Notes: generated from the sequence alone by a model not told the origin. DNA of 61,595 nucleotides from Umezawaea endophytica (GCF_025061645.1 NZ_JANYMP010000026.1:89513-151107), one strand, 5' to 3'. Shown: positions 16,279 to 26,982, counted from the first letter of the stretch. Numbers and translations: made by a program.

Positions 16279-17205
16279 ATGCGCATCATCGCCCTGGTCT
16301 TGATCCTGCTCATGACCACGACACCGTCCGCGAGCGCCGCGAGCGTCACCGAGGTGACCGGGTTCGGCACCAATCCCGGCAACCTCAGGATGTTCCGCTA
16401 CGTCCCCGACAACCTCCCCGCCGGTCGCCCGCTCGTGGTGGCCCTGCACGGCTGCACCCAGGACGCCGCGGGCTACGGCACCGCGTCGGGCTGGCTGGCG
16501 CTGGCCGACCGCTACCGCTTCACGGTGCTGCTGCCGCAGCAGCAGAGCGCCAACAACCTCAACAAGTGCTTCAACTGGTTCCAGACGACGGACACCACCC
16601 GCGGTCAGGGTGAGGCGGCGTCCATCGCCCAGATGATCACCAAGACGGGCGCGACCCCGGTCTACGTCACCGGCCTGTCCGCGGGCGGCGGCATGACCTC
16701 GGTCCTGCTCGCCACCTACCCGGAGACCTTCCGCGGCGGCGGCATAGTCGCCGGCCTCCCGTTCGGCTGCGCCGCCTCCGTCATCGACGCCTACACCTGC
16801 ATGAACCCCGGCAAGAACCTCACACCGCAGCAGTGGGGCGACAAGGTCCGCGCCGCAGCCCCGTTCTCCGGCACCCGCCCACCCGTGACGATCTGGCACG
16901 GCACGGCCGACTACACCGTCGCCGTGGCCAACCAGCGGGAACTCGTCGAGCAGTGGACGAACGCCCACGGCACCGACGCAGTCGCCGACACAACCGACAC
17001 CGTCGCCGGCCACCCGCACGCCGTGTACCGCAACACCTCAGGAGGTGCAGCGGTCGAAACGCACACCATCACCGGAATGGGCCACGGCCAACCAGTCGAC
17101 CCCGGCACCGGCCCCCAACAATGCGGCACCGCCACCGCTTACGTGCTCGACGTGAACGCCTGCGCCGCCTGGCACCTGGCGCACGGGTGGGGTTTGGACG
17201 GTTGA
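16279..17205 (+). CDS. Secreted PHB-depolymerase-family esterase
   Basis: A 308-residue secreted esterase of the PF10503 type. A signal peptide (residues 1-20, ending ASA) precedes an alpha/beta hydrolase with LHGCTQDAAGYG (oxyanion region), LLPQQQSANNLNKCFNWF, nucleophile elbow VTGLSAGGGM, acid in WHGTADYTV and histidine in GMGHGQPVDPG. The family cleaves extracellular short-chain-length polyhydroxyalkanoates, but some members are feruloyl or acetylxylan esterases. No linker or substrate-binding domain follows the catalytic domain, so binding to solid PHB is not guaranteed. An AGGAGG site precedes ATG 16279. Its 3' end overlaps an antisense reading frame discussed at 17038. Confidence 0.82.
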   Translation: MRIIALVLILLMTTTPSASAASVTEVTGFGTNPGNLRMFRYVPDNLPAGRPLVVALHGCTQDAAGYGTASGWLALADRYRFTVLLPQQQSANNLNKCFNWFQTTDTTRGQGEAASIAQMITKTGATPVYVTGLSAGGGMTSVLLATYPETFRGGGIVAGLPFGCAASVIDAYTCMNPGKNLTPQQWGDKVRAAAPFSGTRPPVTIWHGTADYTVAVANQRELVEQWTNAHGTDAVADTTDTVAGHPHAVYRNTSGGAAVETHTITGMGHGQPVDPGTGPQQCGTATAYVLDVNACAAWHLAHGWGLDG

Positions 17206-17610
17206 ACGGAGTTGCTGCCAGAGCGCACGCCGGGTCCGGTGGAACTCGGTCTCGTCGGCCTTGAGGGCGCTCCAGTCCGCGTTGTCCAGACCGGTGCCCG
17301 GAGCCAAGCCGGTCGGACGCAGGATCGCGACCTCGTCCGGACCGTTCTCCTCCCAGCCGAGTTCGGTGCTGCTGCAGAACATCCCGTGTGAGACCGCTCC
17401 CCGGAACCTCGTGCGCCGCATCTTCCTGCGCCCCGGCAAACGGGTTCCGGGGAGGGCGACGGGCACGAAGTCGCCTGCCTTGACCAAGGCCGGTCCACCG
17501 AAGACTATTTGAACCTTGTCACGTCCGATGTCGACTATTGCGAGACGGATGAAATCAGCATTCGGGTGGTCGAAGACGTCGATGACCATCCCTGCAACGA
17601 CACCGGGCAC
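17038..17610 (-). CDS. Orphan tRNA-binding-domain protein (PheT N-terminal/EMAP-like)
   Basis: The first 115 or so of 190 residues match the OB-fold tRNA-binding domain found at the N-terminus of bacterial PheT. The blocks are VIDVFDHPNADFIRLAIVDIG, QIVFGGPALVKAGDFVPVALPG, RFRGAVSHGMFCSSTELG and a closing GLAPGT. Nothing else of PheT is present. GTG 17610 lies 21 bases after the HTH gene stop, so the two form an operon. After about residue 135 the frame runs for 56 residues antisense over the end of the PHB-depolymerase-family gene. That tail (Gly/Ala/Val-rich) does not look like a domain and suggests an original stop near 17210 was lost. Function is unknown. Confidence 0.7.
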   Translation of the reverse strand: MPGVVAGMVIDVFDHPNADFIRLAIVDIGRDKVQIVFGGPALVKAGDFVPVALPGTRLPGRRKMRRTRFRGAVSHGMFCSSTELGWEENGPDEVAILRPTGLAPGTGLDNADWSALKADETEFHRTRRALWQQLRSTVQTPPVRQVPGGAGVHVEHVSGGGAALLGAGAGVDWLAVAHSGDGVRFDRCTS

Positions 17611-17631
17611 CGGGGGATCCTATTGGAAGGC

Positions 17632-18561
17632 TCAGGCCCTGCTCGCAGCGGCCCAGAGGACGTCGAACGCGACCTGTGCTCGATCGCGGTGTTCCTTGTT
17701 CATCACCATGTCGCTATTGGAATCCTCATTCGGCCTGATCAGATAACCCAATTCTCCTCTCGTGCTGATGTAGTCCTGCATCTGGGCGAGGAGTGCGGGT
17801 TCTTCGGTGTCCAGTGCGTCCAGGTCGAGTCGGTAGAGGGCGGTTCCCGAAGTCACCGGTTGAGTGGCTCGGCGGAATGAGCAGTTCCGGCGGACGAGGT
17901 CGCGGCCCACCCGATCGGTGAGCAGGTCGCGGAACTGCTCCACGACGTGTCCCGAGTACGCCGGTACCAGGAAGCGGTAGTCGCACCCCTCCAGCACGTT
18001 CGACGCCACGACGCCCATGAACTTCCCGGCCACCGCCCTTCCGTCGGGCATGACGATCAAGTCGTATTCCAGGTTGAGCGTCAAGATGTCCGCCGAGAGG
18101 CAGAACCGCTCTATCCGGGCCGCCTCGTCGTCCTGGATCAGACCTTCGCGTCCTGCGGTGGGCGATTTCGCCAATTCGCGCGCGACCTGGTCGACCCGGT
18201 CGGCCAGTACCCGGCCCACGCGTCCCACCAGTGCGGTGTGGCGTCGTGTGTTGACCGAGACGCGCTGCCAGGAGTTCTCGATGTAGCCCGTCAGCAGGGT
18301 GTGGTCGGGTGCCGGTTGGCTCGCTTCGCCGAACACGAGGTAATCCAGGCTCACCCCGAAGAAGTCCGCCAGCGCCACCAGCTTCTGGAAGCTGGGCCGG
18401 GTCTGGTCGCGGGTGTACTGCGAGAGCGCCGCGGGACTGATTTCGAGAGCGTCGAGTATTTCTCGTCTATGTCTGCTGTACCCACCGCGTTCGATCAGTG
18501 AGATGAGCGTCTGTCCGAGCTTTACCTGTCGTTCGTTCACTTCATCCACCCGCGCTTTCAC
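17632..18561 (-). CDS. XRE-type helix-turn-helix regulator with unknown sensor domain
   Basis: An approximately 309-residue protein. Residues about 10-75 form a Cro/CI-type HTH (SRHRREILDALEISPAALSQYTRDQTRPSFQKLVALADFFGVSLDYLVFG). The remaining 230 residues make an unrecognised domain with LEYDLIVMPDGRAVAGKFMGVVASNVLEG and a C-terminal HRDRAQVAFDVLWAAA helix. Starts GTG 18561, 18549 and 18540 are all possible; the last has a GGTGG before it. It is divergent from a small membrane protein gene and probably binds the dyad at 18596-18628. Codon use is less GC-biased than in neighbouring genes (several AAG/GAT/TAT/ATT-type codons), which fits acquired DNA but does not prove it. Confidence 0.8.
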   Translation of the reverse strand: MKARVDEVNERQVKLGQTLISLIERGGYSRHRREILDALEISPAALSQYTRDQTRPSFQKLVALADFFGVSLDYLVFGEASQPAPDHTLLTGYIENSWQRVSVNTRRHTALVGRVGRVLADRVDQVARELAKSPTAGREGLIQDDEAARIERFCLSADILTLNLEYDLIVMPDGRAVAGKFMGVVASNVLEGCDYRFLVPAYSGHVVEQFRDLLTDRVGRDLVRRNCSFRRATQPVTSGTALYRLDLDALDTEEPALLAQMQDYISTRGELGYLIRPNEDSNSDMVMNKEHRDRAQVAFDVLWAAASRA

Positions 18562-18595
18562 GTGGAATCGACCCTTGGAGGCCGATTCCAAGGTA

Positions 18596-18628
18596 AAGCA
18601 AGGCTTCACGGCTGTGAAGCGACGCTTT
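18596..18628. promoter_or_regulatory. Nested inverted repeat upstream of the XRE gene
   Basis: GCTTCAC (18603-18609) and GTGAAGC (18614-18620) are perfect arms around GGCT. A second arm pair, AAAGC at 18596-18600 and GCTTT at 18624-18628, lies outside it almost in register. It is between the divergent HTH gene (start 18561) and membrane protein gene (start 18701). A binding site for the XRE regulator is the simplest reading. Confidence 0.55.
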
Positions 18629-18700
18629 GCGAAGGCTCTTGACGGGCCCGACAAAGCACGCATACTTCAGGGTGAACGGCCAAAAATCAAGTCCGCAAAA

Positions 18701-18958
18701 ATGGCGGATAGCTTGATCGGAATTGGGCGGGTGGTCGCGATGGTGGTTCTGGTCTTCCTCATCGGCGCGTTGTTGGGATTGTTGGTCGGGGCGGCGGTCT
18801 GCGTTCGCAACGTCCGGCAGGAGGTGCCGACGCGGGTGGCGTTCCGCATGCACGTCCTGGAGTCGCGGCTGAGCGCGCTCCAGTCGTCGGTCGACCAGGC
18901 GCTGTCGAGGTGGAACGACGACGTGCCCGCCCCGCGGCGTGAACGAGTGCTCGACTGA
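18701..18958 (+). CDS. Small single-pass membrane protein
   Basis: An 85-residue protein. A strongly hydrophobic helix at about residues 9-35 (GRVVAMVVLVFLIGALLGLLVGAAV) is followed by a charged, probably helical tail (MHVLESRLSALQSSVDQALSRWNDD). ATG 18701 has no strong ribosome site; a later ATG at 18740 would remove part of the helix, so the upstream start is preferred. No family recognised. It is divergent from the XRE regulator, which may control it, and ends at a perfect palindromic terminator. Confidence 0.6.
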   Translation: MADSLIGIGRVVAMVVLVFLIGALLGLLVGAAVCVRNVRQEVPTRVAFRMHVLESRLSALQSSVDQALSRWNDDVPAPRRERVLD

Positions 18959-18963
18959 ACTGG

Positions 18964-18997
18964 CGTGGAGCTTCCCCCGCGCGGGGGAAGCTCCACG
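18964..18997. terminator. Perfect 34-base palindrome between convergent genes
   Basis: Positions 18964-18980 and 18981-18997 are exact reverse complements (CGTGGAGCTTCCCCCGC and its mirror). It fills the gap between the stops of the small membrane protein gene and betA, so it most likely ends transcription from both sides. As RNA, the central bases would open to a small loop. Confidence 0.8.
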
Positions 18998-19001
18998 GGG
19001 T

Positions 19002-20468
19002 TCACGCGCCGCGGATCAGGTCCGCTGCTCGTTCGCCGATCATCAGCACCGTCACCATCGGGTTCACGGTCGGCATCGTCGGGAACACTGAAGCGTCCAC
19101 GACCCTCAACCCCTCCAACCCGATGACCTTCAACGACGGGTCCACCACGGACCCGATCGCGCACGTCCCGGCCGGGTGGTAGACGGTGTGGGCGGCGCGG
19201 CGGCCGTACTCCGACAGGTCCTCGTCGGACGTCACCTCGGGGCCGGGGGCGATTTCCCGTTTGAGCCAGGACTTCAGCGGTTCCTGCGAGGCGATCTCCC
19301 GCGCGATCCGGAACCCGTCGACCAGGGTCTGCTCGTCGTACCCGTCGGGGTTGGTGAAGTACCCGAAGTCGAGCGCCGGTTTCACGGTGGGGTCCGCGCT
19401 GGTGAGCCACATCCGGCCGACGCTGTGCGGGCGGGGGATGTTCGGGGTCATGCAGACGCCGTGCTCGACGACCGGGTAGCCGAGCCGCTCGGTGTTGGCG
19501 GTGAACGGGATCTGGTAGAAGTGGAACATCAGGTCCGGGCGGGGGTCGGACTGGTCGCGCCGGACGAACAGGCCCGCGTCGGAGTCCATCACCGAGTTCA
19601 GCGGGATCGGGCCGTCGGTCTCCCAGATGATCACCGACTCCGGGTGGTCCAGCAGGTTCTCGCCGACGCCCGGCAGGTCGTGCACGACCTCGATGCCCAG
19701 CGCGGACAGGTCCGCGGCCGGGCCGACGCCGGACAGCATCAGCAGCCGCGGCGTGTCGATCGCGCCCGCGCACAGCAGGACCTCGCGCCGCGCGGAGATG
19801 AACCCGGCCGACGTGTCGACACCAATCGCCCGTCCGTCCTCGAAGGACACGCGCGAGACCCACGTCTCCAGCACCAGCGTCAGGTTCGGCCGGTCGAGGA
19901 CCGGGTGCAGGTAGGCCGTGGACGCGGAGGACCGAGACCCGGTCTCCGGGTGGTAGGCGACCGAGAAGAACCCCGTCCCGTCGGCGAACGGCTTGGCGTT
20001 GAAGTCCTCGACCTCCGGAACGCCCAGCGCCGCCTTGGCCGCCGCGATGAAGTCCAGCGCGATCGGGTTCCGGTCCGCCGGGTCCACCGGGATGATGTTG
20101 TTGAGCAGCCTGTCGTAGTACGGGCCGAACGTGTCCCAGTCCCAGCCCGGCCCCCAGGAGGCGACGTCCTGCGGGAACGGGACGAAGCTGATCAGCGTGT
20201 TGTGCGAGGAGCAGCCGCCGAGCACGCGGGCGCGGGAGTGGCGGATGTGGGAGTTGCCGCGCGGTTGCTCGACGGTGGGGTAGTCGTAGTCCAGTTCCGA
20301 GCCGAGCAGGTTGATCCAGTTGCGGAGTTCCAGGACGCGCGGGTCGTCGACGTCGCTCGGCCCGCCCTCGACGACGCACACCGTCACCGAGGGGTCCTCC
20401 GAGAGCCTGGCCGCGAGCACCGATCCGGCGGTGCCACCGCCGACGATGACGTAGTCGTACTCAGGCAT
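19002..20468 (-). CDS. betA: GMC-family choline dehydrogenase (or related alcohol oxidoreductase)
   Basis: A 488-residue FAD oxidoreductase that would oxidise choline to betaine aldehyde. The FAD-binding motif YVIVGGGTAGSVLAARLSE is at residues 6-24. The GMC signature around SRARVLGGCSSHN (about 78-90), the second signature GAIDTPRLLMLSGVGP (about 248-263) and the C-terminal catalytic block HTVYHPAGTCAIGSVVD plus NPMVTVLMIGERAADLI are all present. It is shorter than E. coli BetA (556 residues). It overlaps betB by 8 bases and lies in the choline/betaine cluster, which supports the choline assignment over other GMC substrates. Confidence 0.82.
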   Translation of the reverse strand: MPEYDYVIVGGGTAGSVLAARLSEDPSVTVCVVEGGPSDVDDPRVLELRNWINLLGSELDYDYPTVEQPRGNSHIRHSRARVLGGCSSHNTLISFVPFPQDVASWGPGWDWDTFGPYYDRLLNNIIPVDPADRNPIALDFIAAAKAALGVPEVEDFNAKPFADGTGFFSVAYHPETGSRSSASTAYLHPVLDRPNLTLVLETWVSRVSFEDGRAIGVDTSAGFISARREVLLCAGAIDTPRLLMLSGVGPAADLSALGIEVVHDLPGVGENLLDHPESVIIWETDGPIPLNSVMDSDAGLFVRRDQSDPRPDLMFHFYQIPFTANTERLGYPVVEHGVCMTPNIPRPHSVGRMWLTSADPTVKPALDFGYFTNPDGYDEQTLVDGFRIAREIASQEPLKSWLKREIAPGPEVTSDEDLSEYGRRAAHTVYHPAGTCAIGSVVDPSLKVIGLEGLRVVDASVFPTMPTVNPMVTVLMIGERAADLIRGA

Positions 20469-21942
20469 CGGAGCTCCTCGCGAACCAGTTCTGGGCCGTG
20501 GGCTTGAGGTTCTGGTAGACGTGCTTCGGTTCGCAGTACTCGTGCAGGCCGCTGGGCCCGAGTTCGCGGCCGATGCCGGACCGCTTGAAGCCGCCCCACT
20601 CCGCCTGCGGCAGGTACGGACCGAAGTCGTTGATCCACACGGTGCCGTGGCGCAGCTTGCGCGCGACCCACTGGGCCTTCTCCAGGTCCTGCGACCACAC
20701 GCCGCCCGCCAGGCCGTACTCGGTGTCGTTGCCCAGGAACACCGCCTCCTCCCGCGTGCTGAAGCGCTCCGCGGTGATGATCGGACCGAAGGTCTCCTCC
20801 TGCACCAGCTTCATCTCACGGGTGCAGTCCGCGAACACGGTGGGGCGGAAGAAGAAACCCTCCCGCAAGTCCGGGGACGTGGGCCGCGCACCGCCCGCCA
20901 CCAGCCGCGCGCCCTCGGCCAGCCCGATCTCCACGTACTTCTCGACCTTGGCGCGGTGCTCGGCCGACACCAGCGGCCCGCTCTCCGTGTCGGGGTCGAA
21001 ACCGTTGCCCAGCCGGACCAGGTCCGCGCGCCGGGCGACCTCCGCGACGAAGTCGTCGTACACCGAGTCCTGCACGATCAGGCGGGTGCCGGACGAGCAC
21101 ACCTGGCCCGCGTGGAAGAACGCGGCCGTCAGCGCGTAGTCGACGGCGGTGTCCAGGTCGGCGTCGGCGAACACGATGTTCGGGTTCTTGCCGCCCAGTT
21201 CCAGCGCGACCTTCTTCACCGACGTCGCCGCCGCCCGCATGATGTACTGCCCGACGCCCAGGCTGCCGGTGAACGAGACCAGGTCGACGTCGTCGCTCTC
21301 CACGAGCACCGAGCCGACCTCGGATCCCGTGCCCAGCACCAGGTTCGCGACCCCCGCGGGCACCCCCGCCTCCGCGAGGACCTCGAACAGCTTGACGGTC
21401 GTCAGCGGCGTGATCTCACTCGGCTTGGCGACGAGCGTGTTGCCCGCCAACAACGCCGGCGCGATCTTCCACGCCACCTGGAGCAGCGGGTAGTTCCACG
21501 GCGCGATCATCGCGCACACGCCGACGGGGTCGTAGTCGATCCGGCTGATCACGTCCGGGCCCGCGCCGGTCACGACGCGCGGGTGGATCGCCCCCGCGAG
21601 GTTGCCGTAGTAGCGGAACACCGCCGCCACGTCGTCGACGTCGATCCGGCTCTCCACCAGGGTTTTGCCGGTGTCCAGCGTCTCGGTGCGGGCGATGTCC
21701 TCCTTCGACCGGTCGAGCAGGTCGGCCACGTGGTTCAGCACGGCCGCGCGGTGCTCGGGACTGGTCGCCGACCAGCGGCCGTCGTCGAACGCGCGCCGAG
21801 CGGCCGCGACGGCGGCCAGTGCGTCCGCCGCCGTCCCCTCCGCCACGGTGGCGACCACGCTCCGGTCGAAGGGGTTGATCACCTCGCGCTCGGCGCCGCT
21901 ACTCGACCCGACCCACCGGCCGTCGATGAACAGCTTCGACAC
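20461..21942 (-). CDS. betB: Betaine-aldehyde dehydrogenase
   Basis: A 493-residue NAD(P)-dependent aldehyde dehydrogenase that would convert betaine aldehyde to glycine betaine. It shows IAPWNYPLLQVAWKIAPALLAGNTLVAKPSE, SFTGSLGVGQ, the catalytic-glutamate block ALELGGKNP, the catalytic cysteine in FFHAGQVCSSGTRL, and the C-terminal WGGFKRSGIGRELG. GTG 21942 is chosen because AAGGAGG lies eight bases before it. It is the first gene of the betB-betA pair; a 74-base gap separates it from the FAD reductase gene upstream, so all four minus-strand genes 23467-19002 may be one transcript. Confidence 0.88.
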   Translation of the reverse strand: MSKLFIDGRWVGSSSGAEREVINPFDRSVVATVAEGTAADALAAVAAARRAFDDGRWSATSPEHRAAVLNHVADLLDRSKEDIARTETLDTGKTLVESRIDVDDVAAVFRYYGNLAGAIHPRVVTGAGPDVISRIDYDPVGVCAMIAPWNYPLLQVAWKIAPALLAGNTLVAKPSEITPLTTVKLFEVLAEAGVPAGVANLVLGTGSEVGSVLVESDDVDLVSFTGSLGVGQYIMRAAATSVKKVALELGGKNPNIVFADADLDTAVDYALTAAFFHAGQVCSSGTRLIVQDSVYDDFVAEVARRADLVRLGNGFDPDTESGPLVSAEHRAKVEKYVEIGLAEGARLVAGGARPTSPDLREGFFFRPTVFADCTREMKLVQEETFGPIITAERFSTREEAVFLGNDTEYGLAGGVWSQDLEKAQWVARKLRHGTVWINDFGPYLPQAEWGGFKRSGIGRELGPSGLHEYCEPKHVYQNLKPTAQNWFARSSDA

Positions 21943-22016
21943 GGGTGTTCGCCTCCTTGCGAGATGGACTGATCGTTTCACCGTTCCCGCAGGTGGCTGG
22001 TCCTGTCAAGCCGGCC

Positions 22017-23153
22017 TCACGGTGCCGGTGTGGACAGTGGGGCCGCGCCGAGCTGCCTGCGCAGCCGGGTGAAGTGCCGGGCGTTGTTCATCGCCACGAC
22101 CCCGACGACCACGTCGTCGCGCAGGTACACGGCGGCGAACTTGCGGTCCTCCGGCGTGCCGTCGACGTACCGGACCTCGTCGTACAGGTGGGTTTCGCCG
22201 ACGAACTGGATGCGGACGCCGTACTGGTCCGACCAGAAGTAGCCGGGGCGGTCGTGGACCTCCGCGGTCGTGCCCGCGAGCAGGTTGCGCACCGCCACCG
22301 ACGCCTGTTCGGCCGCGCTGGTCCAGTGCTCGTGCCGCTGGCCGCTCCACCGGGCCACGTCGCCGACGGCGACCACGCCGGGCACGTTCGTCACGCCGCC
22401 CTGGTCGCACAGCACGCCGTTGCCGACCGCCACGCCCGAGCCCGCGAGCCAGTCGGTGGCCGGGTGCGCGCCGACGCCCGCGACGACCAGGTCGGCGGGC
22501 AGCACGTCGCCGTCGGTCAGCACGACCCCGGCCGCGGACACCTCGTTCACGCCGACGCCGCAGCGCAGCGCCACGCCGTGGTCGAGGTGCAGTTCGCCGC
22601 AGACCGCGCCGATCTCCGGCCCGAGCACGCGGCCCAGCGGGATCGGCAGCACCTCCACGACGGTCACGTCGAGGCCGAGCTTCCGGGCCGTGGACGCGAC
22701 TTCCGCGCCGATGAAGCCCGCGCCGATCACCACGAGCCGCTCGGTGCCGCCGGTGAGCGCCGCCCGCAGCGCGACGGCGTCGTCCAGCGTCCGCAGCGCG
22801 AGGGCGCCGGGCACCGTCCTGGGCGCGCCGCCGGTCGCGATCACCACGCCGTCGGCGGTGAGGGTCGAGCCGTCGGACAGGTGGACCTCGCGGGTGGTCG
22901 TGTCGAGCCGGTCCGCGCGCACGCCCAGTCGCCAGTCGGCGTCGAGCGCGGCCAGCGCGTCCGGGTCCGACAGCGCCAGCGACTCGCGGTCCACCGTGCC
23001 GAGGAGGAAGTCCTTGGACAGCGGCGGCCGGTCGTACGGTGCGTGCGGCTCGTCGCCGACGACGACCAGCCGTCCGTCGAAACCCTGTGCCCGCAACGCT
23101 TCCGCGGAGCGGAGTCCGGCGAGCGAGGCGCCGATGACCGCGATGGTCCTCAC
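22017..23153 (-). CDS. FAD-dependent ferredoxin reductase of a Rieske oxygenase system
   Basis: A 378-residue pyridine-nucleotide-disulfide-type reductase resembling the reductase components of three-part dioxygenases. It has VIGASLAGLRSAEALRAQGF (FAD), the YDRPPLSKDFL block at about residues 40-50, the second dinucleotide site VVIGAGFIGAEVASTARKLG (about 143-162, NADH), and VAVGDVARW near 270. It would pass electrons from NAD(P)H to the Rieske ferredoxin encoded immediately upstream; the two genes overlap by 4 bases (GTGA). With the oxygenase at 28143 this forms a split electron chain for betaine demethylation (inference from context). Confidence 0.85.
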   Translation of the reverse strand: MRTIAVIGASLAGLRSAEALRAQGFDGRLVVVGDEPHAPYDRPPLSKDFLLGTVDRESLALSDPDALAALDADWRLGVRADRLDTTTREVHLSDGSTLTADGVVIATGGAPRTVPGALALRTLDDAVALRAALTGGTERLVVIGAGFIGAEVASTARKLGLDVTVVEVLPIPLGRVLGPEIGAVCGELHLDHGVALRCGVGVNEVSAAGVVLTDGDVLPADLVVAGVGAHPATDWLAGSGVAVGNGVLCDQGGVTNVPGVVAVGDVARWSGQRHEHWTSAAEQASVAVRNLLAGTTAEVHDRPGYFWSDQYGVRIQFVGETHLYDEVRYVDGTPEDRKFAAVYLRDDVVVGVVAMNNARHFTRLRRQLGAAPLSTPAP

Positions 23154-23467
23154 GCCACGTCCTGCTGGGCCTCGGTGTTCACGTAGACGACGTCGTCGAC
23201 CACGACGACCGGGTAGGTGCGGACGGGTCTCTTGGCGGGCAGCCCGTTTGGCAGGCCGGTGCGCAGGTCGAACGACGACGCGTGCAGCGGGCACTCCACC
23301 CAGCAGCCCTCCAGCCAGCCGTCCGCGAGGGAGGCGTCCTGGTGGGAGCAGGTGTCGTCGATGGCGTACAGCTCGCCGTCGGCGTTGAACACCGCGATGG
23401 GCACGCGGGCCAGGATGCGGACCGCCTCGCCAGGGGGGAGGTCGATGACGGTGCAGACGCGGATCAT
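23150..23467 (-). CDS. Rieske-type [2Fe-2S] ferredoxin
   Basis: A 105-residue ferredoxin with the Rieske cluster motifs CSHQ (C-x-H) near residue 40 and CPLHASSFD (C-x2-H) near residue 59, and the standard FNADGELYAIDDTC lead-in. Such proteins carry electrons from a flavin reductase to a Rieske oxygenase. It is the first gene of the minus-strand run and is divergent from the IclR regulator. ATG 23467 is preceded by GGAGG. Confidence 0.9.
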   Translation of the reverse strand: MIRVCTVIDLPPGEAVRILARVPIAVFNADGELYAIDDTCSHQDASLADGWLEGCWVECPLHASSFDLRTGLPNGLPAKRPVRTYPVVVVDDVVYVNTEAQQDVA

Positions 23468-23504
23468 GGGGGCGCCTCCGTTGCGCGATGCAGAACACGA
23501 CCTG

Positions 23505-23594
23505 GATAACGCAACAATGTGAGGCTGGCGGGGGCCGCCGTCAAGAGGTTCGCCTGGTTGGACCATGGCTCATTTACCCAGTGGTTACTGTTGC
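23505..23594. promoter_or_regulatory. Divergent promoter region with mirrored GCAACA elements
   Basis: ACGCAACA at 23509-23516 and its near mirror TGTTGCG at 23589-23595 lie in the 130-base spacer between the Rieske ferredoxin and IclR genes. The same TGTTGC hexamer recurs at 24530-24535 in the promoter of the dimethylglycine-dehydrogenase-like gene. These are candidate IclR binding elements that would coordinate both halves of the cluster. The signal is short, so confidence is limited. Confidence 0.4.
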
Positions 23595-23597
23595 GCC

Positions 23598-24380
23598 ATG
23601 AGCAACTCGGACGCAGATCGGGGAACGGTGGCTCAGGTCCAGTCCGTGGACCGGGCCATCAGCGTGCTGGAGATGCTGGCGCACGGCGAGGCGGGTATCA
23701 CCGAAATCGCTGGTGAGCTGGGTGTGCACAAGTCCACGGCGTCCAGACTCGTGAGCGTGCTGGAGTCACGGGGCCTCGTCGAGCAGCTCGGCGAACGGGG
23801 CAAGTACGCCATCGGGTTCGGGATCGTCCGGCTCGCGGGCGCGGCGACCGGGCGCATGGACCTCACCAAGTTGGGCCAACCGACGTGCCAATCGCTCGCG
23901 GACGAGTTCGGCGAGACGGTCAACATCGCCGTGGCGGACCAGGGCGTCGCCATCAACATCACTCAGGCCAGGGGATCGGCCGCGATCAGCGCGCAGAACT
24001 GGATCGGCCAGCGCACGCCGCTGCACGCCACGTCCAGCGGCAAGGTGCTGCTCGCGTTCATGCCGCCGGAGGAGCGAAAGCGCCTGCTCGGCCAGCCCCT
24101 CGACCGGTACACGCCGCGCACGGTCGTGGAGCCGGACGACCTGTCCGTCGAGCTGGACCGGATCGCGGTCGACGGCTTCGCGGCCTGCTACGAGGAGCTG
24201 GAACTCGGGCTGCACGCGGTCGCCGTGCCGATCCGCGGGCAGCGCGGTGAGGTGATCGCGGCGATGAGCGCCTCCGGGCCGTCCTACCGGCTCTCGCGGC
24301 AGCGGGTGAAGCAGATCGTCACCCCCATGACGGACTCCGCCACGGAGCTGTCCGCCCAGCTCGGGTACTTCGCGGGCTGA
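23598..24380 (+). CDS. IclR family transcriptional regulator of the choline/betaine cluster
   Basis: A 260-residue IclR protein. The winged HTH is at about residues 15-75 (SVDRAISVLEMLAHGEAGITEIAGELGVHKSTASRLVSVLESRGLV). The GAF-like effector domain follows, with PTCQSLADEFGETVNIAV, RTPLHATSSGKVLLAF, and a C-terminal AVAVPIRGQRGEVIAAMSASGPSYRL block. It sits in the middle of the choline-to-glycine genes, which makes it their likely local regulator; betaine or a downstream N-methyl glycine would be a sensible effector, but this is inference. Confidence 0.88.
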   Translation: MSNSDADRGTVAQVQSVDRAISVLEMLAHGEAGITEIAGELGVHKSTASRLVSVLESRGLVEQLGERGKYAIGFGIVRLAGAATGRMDLTKLGQPTCQSLADEFGETVNIAVADQGVAINITQARGSAAISAQNWIGQRTPLHATSSGKVLLAFMPPEERKRLLGQPLDRYTPRTVVEPDDLSVELDRIAVDGFAACYEELELGLHAVAVPIRGQRGEVIAAMSASGPSYRLSRQRVKQIVTPMTDSATELSAQLGYFAG

Positions 24381-24396
24381 CCTCCGACGATCTTGG

Positions 24397-24423
24397 ACCC
24401 CGTTTCACGTGGTGGGACGGGGT
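24397..24423 (+). terminator. Probable terminator after the IclR gene
   Basis: Arms ACCCCGT (24397-24403) and ACGGGGT (24417-24423) enclose a 13-base loop and are followed by TCTTGTCGTTTTG. It lies 17 bases beyond the IclR stop and would separate that gene from the downstream operon, which has its own promoter-like sequence. Confidence 0.5.
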
Positions 24424-24501
24424 TCTTGTCGTTTTGTCCCATTACCTGCCGGTAGCGGCCGAACGCCGTGTTTCCGGCGTGCGACTACTCGGATGGAGGG
24501 A

Positions 24502-26978
<2,477 letters not shown>

Positions 26979-26982
26979 CGCC

